From Haemonchus contortus (taxonomy: Eukaryota; Nematoda; Chromadorea; Rhabditida; Trichostrongylidae): 64,000 nucleotides of DNA. The notes beneath the pieces were generated by a model, which searched no databases, had not been told where the DNA came from, and worked only from the letters and a program-made list of their open reading frames with translations. Positions 60,951-64,000 of this stretch are shown here, one piece after another. The stretch lies in NCBI GenBank assembly GCA_000469685.2, contig LS997562.1:23861802-23925801 (forward strand). Reading direction: 5' to 3'. The stretch's first letter is position 1. Each line of letters starts with the position of its first letter. Both the position numbers and the translations under genes were made by a program.

Positions 60951-61469
60951 AACTACTTCCGTTGGGAGTGGTCTTTGCCTCTTTGCGCATACATTCCTCC
61001 CATGGGACTGCTACCTGGTATTTTACATCCAAAACTCTTCCTTCTCGAAAAAATCTGCGATAATGCTGAGTGAGAGTTCAACGGGATTACACTACCTTAC
61101 AAAAAGGTTCCAGCGCCATCTTCGTCAATGACATCAGCAAAGAAAAAAAGAAATGAAAGTGTAATTCGATGGCGGACAAATATTTTATCTTTTCTGAATT
61201 GACAAGGCCCGTGAAAATGTGGAACATGAGAAAGTACTCTCCGATTTTAACTAACTTCGTGAAAGGATTGGTTCAAAGCTGAACGTAACAAATTCAACGT
61301 CTGTAGACGAGCTTCTCGCTGACTGTGCTGATATTGAATTGACTTTTCGAAGCTGAATCACTATAATTTCGATGAAAACAGTGCATCGATGGTGAAGAGA
61401 GCGAGGAAGTAGCGATAAAATTTCTTAATAGTAATGAAAAGTGAGAGAGATTACCATGATGGACATATT

Positions 61470-61790
61470 AGGTTTATGCATAAGTTTTTCGCCGAGCTGA
61501 TCGTTCCGTATTTCGTTCGCCAGGATGTTGATATTTCGCCATCACGTGTCGTGAAATGTGCATAATACTATTTCATCATCCTGCCATCACTCACCCATCC
61601 CGTATATGCGGACGACAATGCCGCACAATTTCCATGAGTTCGACACAGAGGATTACGCCAGAAAGGCACTCGACGACTTCTTCGAGCCGCAGCTCCGTCC
61701 TTCGAAGAGGATTAATTGACAAGCTGCCTGAGCATTGGCGTCGAGCAGTGGATAGTGATGGTGCATATCTCTAATCTTCAGGTTGGTGCT
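61470..61790 (+). pseudogene. Mariner transposase C-terminal remnant
   Basis: Contains DYARKALDDFF, a frameshift, then GLIDKLPEHWRRAVDSDGAY, the typical end of mariner transposases. The upstream sequence attaggtttatgcataag resembles a mariner end. N-terminal and catalytic regions are absent or degraded. Confidence 0.65.
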
Positions 61791-61939
61791 AAATGTAGTG
61801 TTTATTGAAACAATTTTGAGCCCTCATTACTTTCTATCTAAAGCATTTTTCAACCGGCCCTTTTGCTATTTTTGAAGACCAGATATACGTCCTAAAGGGA
61901 AATTTACGAAGCCATTTTTATGCGCACTGTGCCTTTCAG

Positions 61940-63369
61940 TGATTGTGCAGGCTCCAGATGCCGCTTCAACGAATGGTACTGTCCTTCGAGTGAGGGGGAC
62001 TTTCAGAAACCCTGCATTCAAGTGCCATGCGGAAACAAGTCTGTTTACGCCATTACTTCAATCTTTCCCCTATCCAAGGCAGAAATGCTACAGCGAGGAA
62101 TGATTATGCTTATCAGCACTATTTTTCCACAGTGTTTATCAACTCCAGTACTATAAAGTACTATCATAAAGTTATCACTTCGACGTACATTCGGGTATGA
62201 CTTATTTCTCTACCACCTTTCACTGAAGAAGGTTAGTCAATCACTCTACTGAACTTATACCCCAGGAAGCCGAAGTAGCATGGGGACTCCAAGACAACTG
62301 CCACTTTTACGCCAATTCTCGTTCCTGCGAGGAGTACCTGCTCGAAGAGTGCAGTCACCCATGTGAAGTATGTTGAATAAAGGGCCTTCTGCATGTAGTC
62401 TACGGTGGGGGTCCATCCGTCAGTGGGCAACGCTCAACACCACTCTGACAGATATTTAGGTCCTCCTGCGCAAGCACCATTGAGAACCCCGACTTCTGGG
62501 GTCGTTTCCAGTCTTACATGTTTTCACTACCTCAGAAGGAGGTTACCAGCGCCAAAGCGTGCAGCATTGAGAACGGCTTCAGAGTGTCCCTATGCTTCAG
62601 AAGCACATTTGCTGCTTTTTCACTACATCAGCCCCCATACCCATGATAGTCATGGCAAATGAACCTATCTATTTCAGATGTCAGAGTATAGTGAAGTACA
62701 AGTTCCGAACTCGACGTTTTCACATATCTATGAGCTGTTTTTCGTTGGTTCATTCCTGAACTCAACGTCCACTGTCACCCTTTATCTGCTTTATATGTAC
62801 CTTGGCATATGCGCTGCCATCATTATCTTCTGTGTTGGTATGGTTACGTTGTGGAGAGAAGCGGATAAATGGAAAAAATACACGGATCACATTTGTGCAG
62901 GCTATCACTATGCCAGTGTAAGCAGCCAGTTTTTCCCTCATTCTCAAATGGTAATGCTCCGTGACTCTTCATACAAACGGTCTTCATTCAGGCTCCAAGC
63001 CGTCGCATGACTCGCAGCCGATCTAAACGGTTGAAGGCAAGTAGAAGAGCGAAAAGAAGAGCGAGGACACCGAAGAGAAAGTCCCGATCCAAAAGTTCGC
63101 GGAAATCGGAGCGTTCCAGTCGTTCGACAAAGTCGACCCGTTCGACGAGGTCTAGCCGCTCGACTCGATCGCAGAAGTCTGAACGCTCAGGGCGATCGCG
63201 GAGGTCTAGCCGTTCTTCGCGATCGCAGAGGTCCAGACGTTCGTCGAGATCAAGCAGGTCGGGTCGTTCGAGTCGTTCAAGCAAGTCGGGCCGATCGAGT
63301 CGATCGCGTAGATCCTCACGTTCCGGTCGATCATCGCGTTCTCGCCGCTCTTCTCGTAGATCGAGATGA
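61940..63369 (+). CDS. Membrane protein with Arg-Ser repeat tail, 5' end unresolved
   Basis: Four exons join in frame: 61940-62021 (tentative), 62266-62367, 62678-62917 and 62992-63369. The first two encode a Cys-rich segment (DCAGSRCRFNEWYCPSSEG; then DNCHFYANSRSCEEYLLEEC and SHPCE). The third has two N-glycosylation sequons (NSTF, NSTS) and one membrane span (about YMYLGICAAIIIFCVGMVTL) followed by READKWKKY. The last exon is 125 residues of Arg/Ser/Lys, starting APSRRMTRSRSKRLKASRR and continuing with RS, SRS and GRSSRS repeats to the stop. Cytoplasmic orientation of the tail is inferred from positive charge after the span. RS tails are substrates of SR-protein kinases in nuclear splicing factors but are unusual on a membrane protein. 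No known family was recognised. The ATG at 62678 directly follows an acceptor, so a shorter protein starting there is possible. Confidence 0.6.
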
Positions 63370-64000
63370 GTGCAGCCCGATTGCGATGGCCCTCCGCTTT
63401 CCGATGATATTTTCTATGCTGATGCTCGTTGGTACTGCGGTGTGCTAAGCATAAAGTTTTCAGTTTACGGTGGAAACATCTTACATACACTTAAAGTTCA
63501 CGCTCACGCCGACGTGTGGGAAGGCAGTCCCAGCCAAAAACCCCCGCAAGTTTGGCTCCATATTGTGACCTCCCTAGCTAGTAGGTCTCTAAAAAAGGAA
63601 CATAGATCACCGAGCGAGTGGGAACGAAATATCGCATCCCAGGCACAGAAATCTATGTGGATAAAGGGATAATCAGTGAGCACGGTCCTCACCAGAAAAT
63701 CGAGGAACTGGATAATTGCTACCAGATTCGTTTGAGAAAATAAAAGCATCGACCACTGAATAATACACGGGTTGGGTTCCCTAAGTCATTGTATAGGCCA
63801 CATTCGCATTCAAAACGTCATTACATTTCTAATTATGAATTCGGATGCATGGAGCATTCCTCGGACTTCGGATGCATTGAGCATTCCTCGGACGAGATCG
63901 ACCAACGCCTAAAATTACACGCTTCGTCCTTTCACGAAGTCGATATTTTCGGAATACTGTACTCATGCAGTTCATGTTGCCCACTTGAAAATGACGAGCT
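63370..64000. other. 3' flank of the RS-tail gene
   Basis: An aataaa-type signal (aaaataaaagc) occurs near 63738. A SINE fragment follows. No further gene was recognised before the window end. Confidence 0.5.
63765..63840 (+). repeat. SINE 3' fragment
   Basis: cattgtataggccacattcg followed by cattcaaaacgtcattac matches the SINE 3' part. A short direct repeat (ggatgcattgagcattcctc) follows at 63843-63890. Confidence 0.55.

Noticed and set aside
62988..63284. Minus-strand frame rich in Arg/Asp/Leu (RLDLCDREERLDL-like)
   Set aside because: It is the antisense shadow of the RS-repeat exon.

Overview
The window looks like gene-dense euchromatin of a nematode, most likely a clade V strongylid such as a hookworm relative (inference). 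The evidence is three cuticle collagens with the nematode N-terminal membrane domain, short introns with tttcag acceptors, an SH2-tyrosine kinase of the Fer/SPE-8 type expanded in worms, cathepsin-D-like aspartic proteases, and heavy loads of mariner remnants, foldback elements and a tRNA-derived SINE. No rRNA, functional tRNA, CRISPR or bacterial-style feature was seen.

Layout. 1-3.8 kb: a palindromic MITE, a mariner remnant and a minus-strand FAM76 homologue whose last exons lie off the left edge. 3.8-10.1 kb: gene-poor, with a Mutator-like foldback element (7311-8873) carrying 10-bp target duplications. 10.1-21.4 kb: a 19-exon plus-strand model, in frame throughout, encoding signal peptide, Thr/Ser-rich stalk, Cys-rich ectodomain, one membrane span and an intracellular PPP-family phosphatase fold that has lost nearly all metal and catalytic residues. 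This is the main candidate for something undescribed. 22.6-24.3 kb: cuticle collagen 1. 25.2-30.4 kb: a nearly complete non-LTR retrotransposon inserted in a tandem repeat, with exact ends. 32.5-33.6 kb: cuticle collagen 2 (minus). 34.1-39.4 kb: an intact 12-exon SH2-tyrosine kinase (minus). 41.3-55.2 kb: BBS1, 13 exons, 587 residues. Its 8.5-kb seventh intron contains a large inverted duplication (arms about 3.8 kb) with two intact aspartic protease genes transcribed divergently. 55.2-58.9 kb: SINEs and unassigned exons. 59.1-60.1 kb: cuticle collagen 3. 61-64 kb: mariner remnant and a membrane protein with a long Arg-Ser repeat tail.

Functional relations. Neighbours do not form an obvious pathway. 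The collagens build the cuticle, BBS1 belongs to the ciliary BBSome, and the kinase and receptor-like pseudophosphatase are probable signalling proteins. The proteases probably act in gut or another secretory compartment. Exon boundaries were derived by hand from GT/AG sites, reading-frame continuity and remembered family features. No alignment was run.
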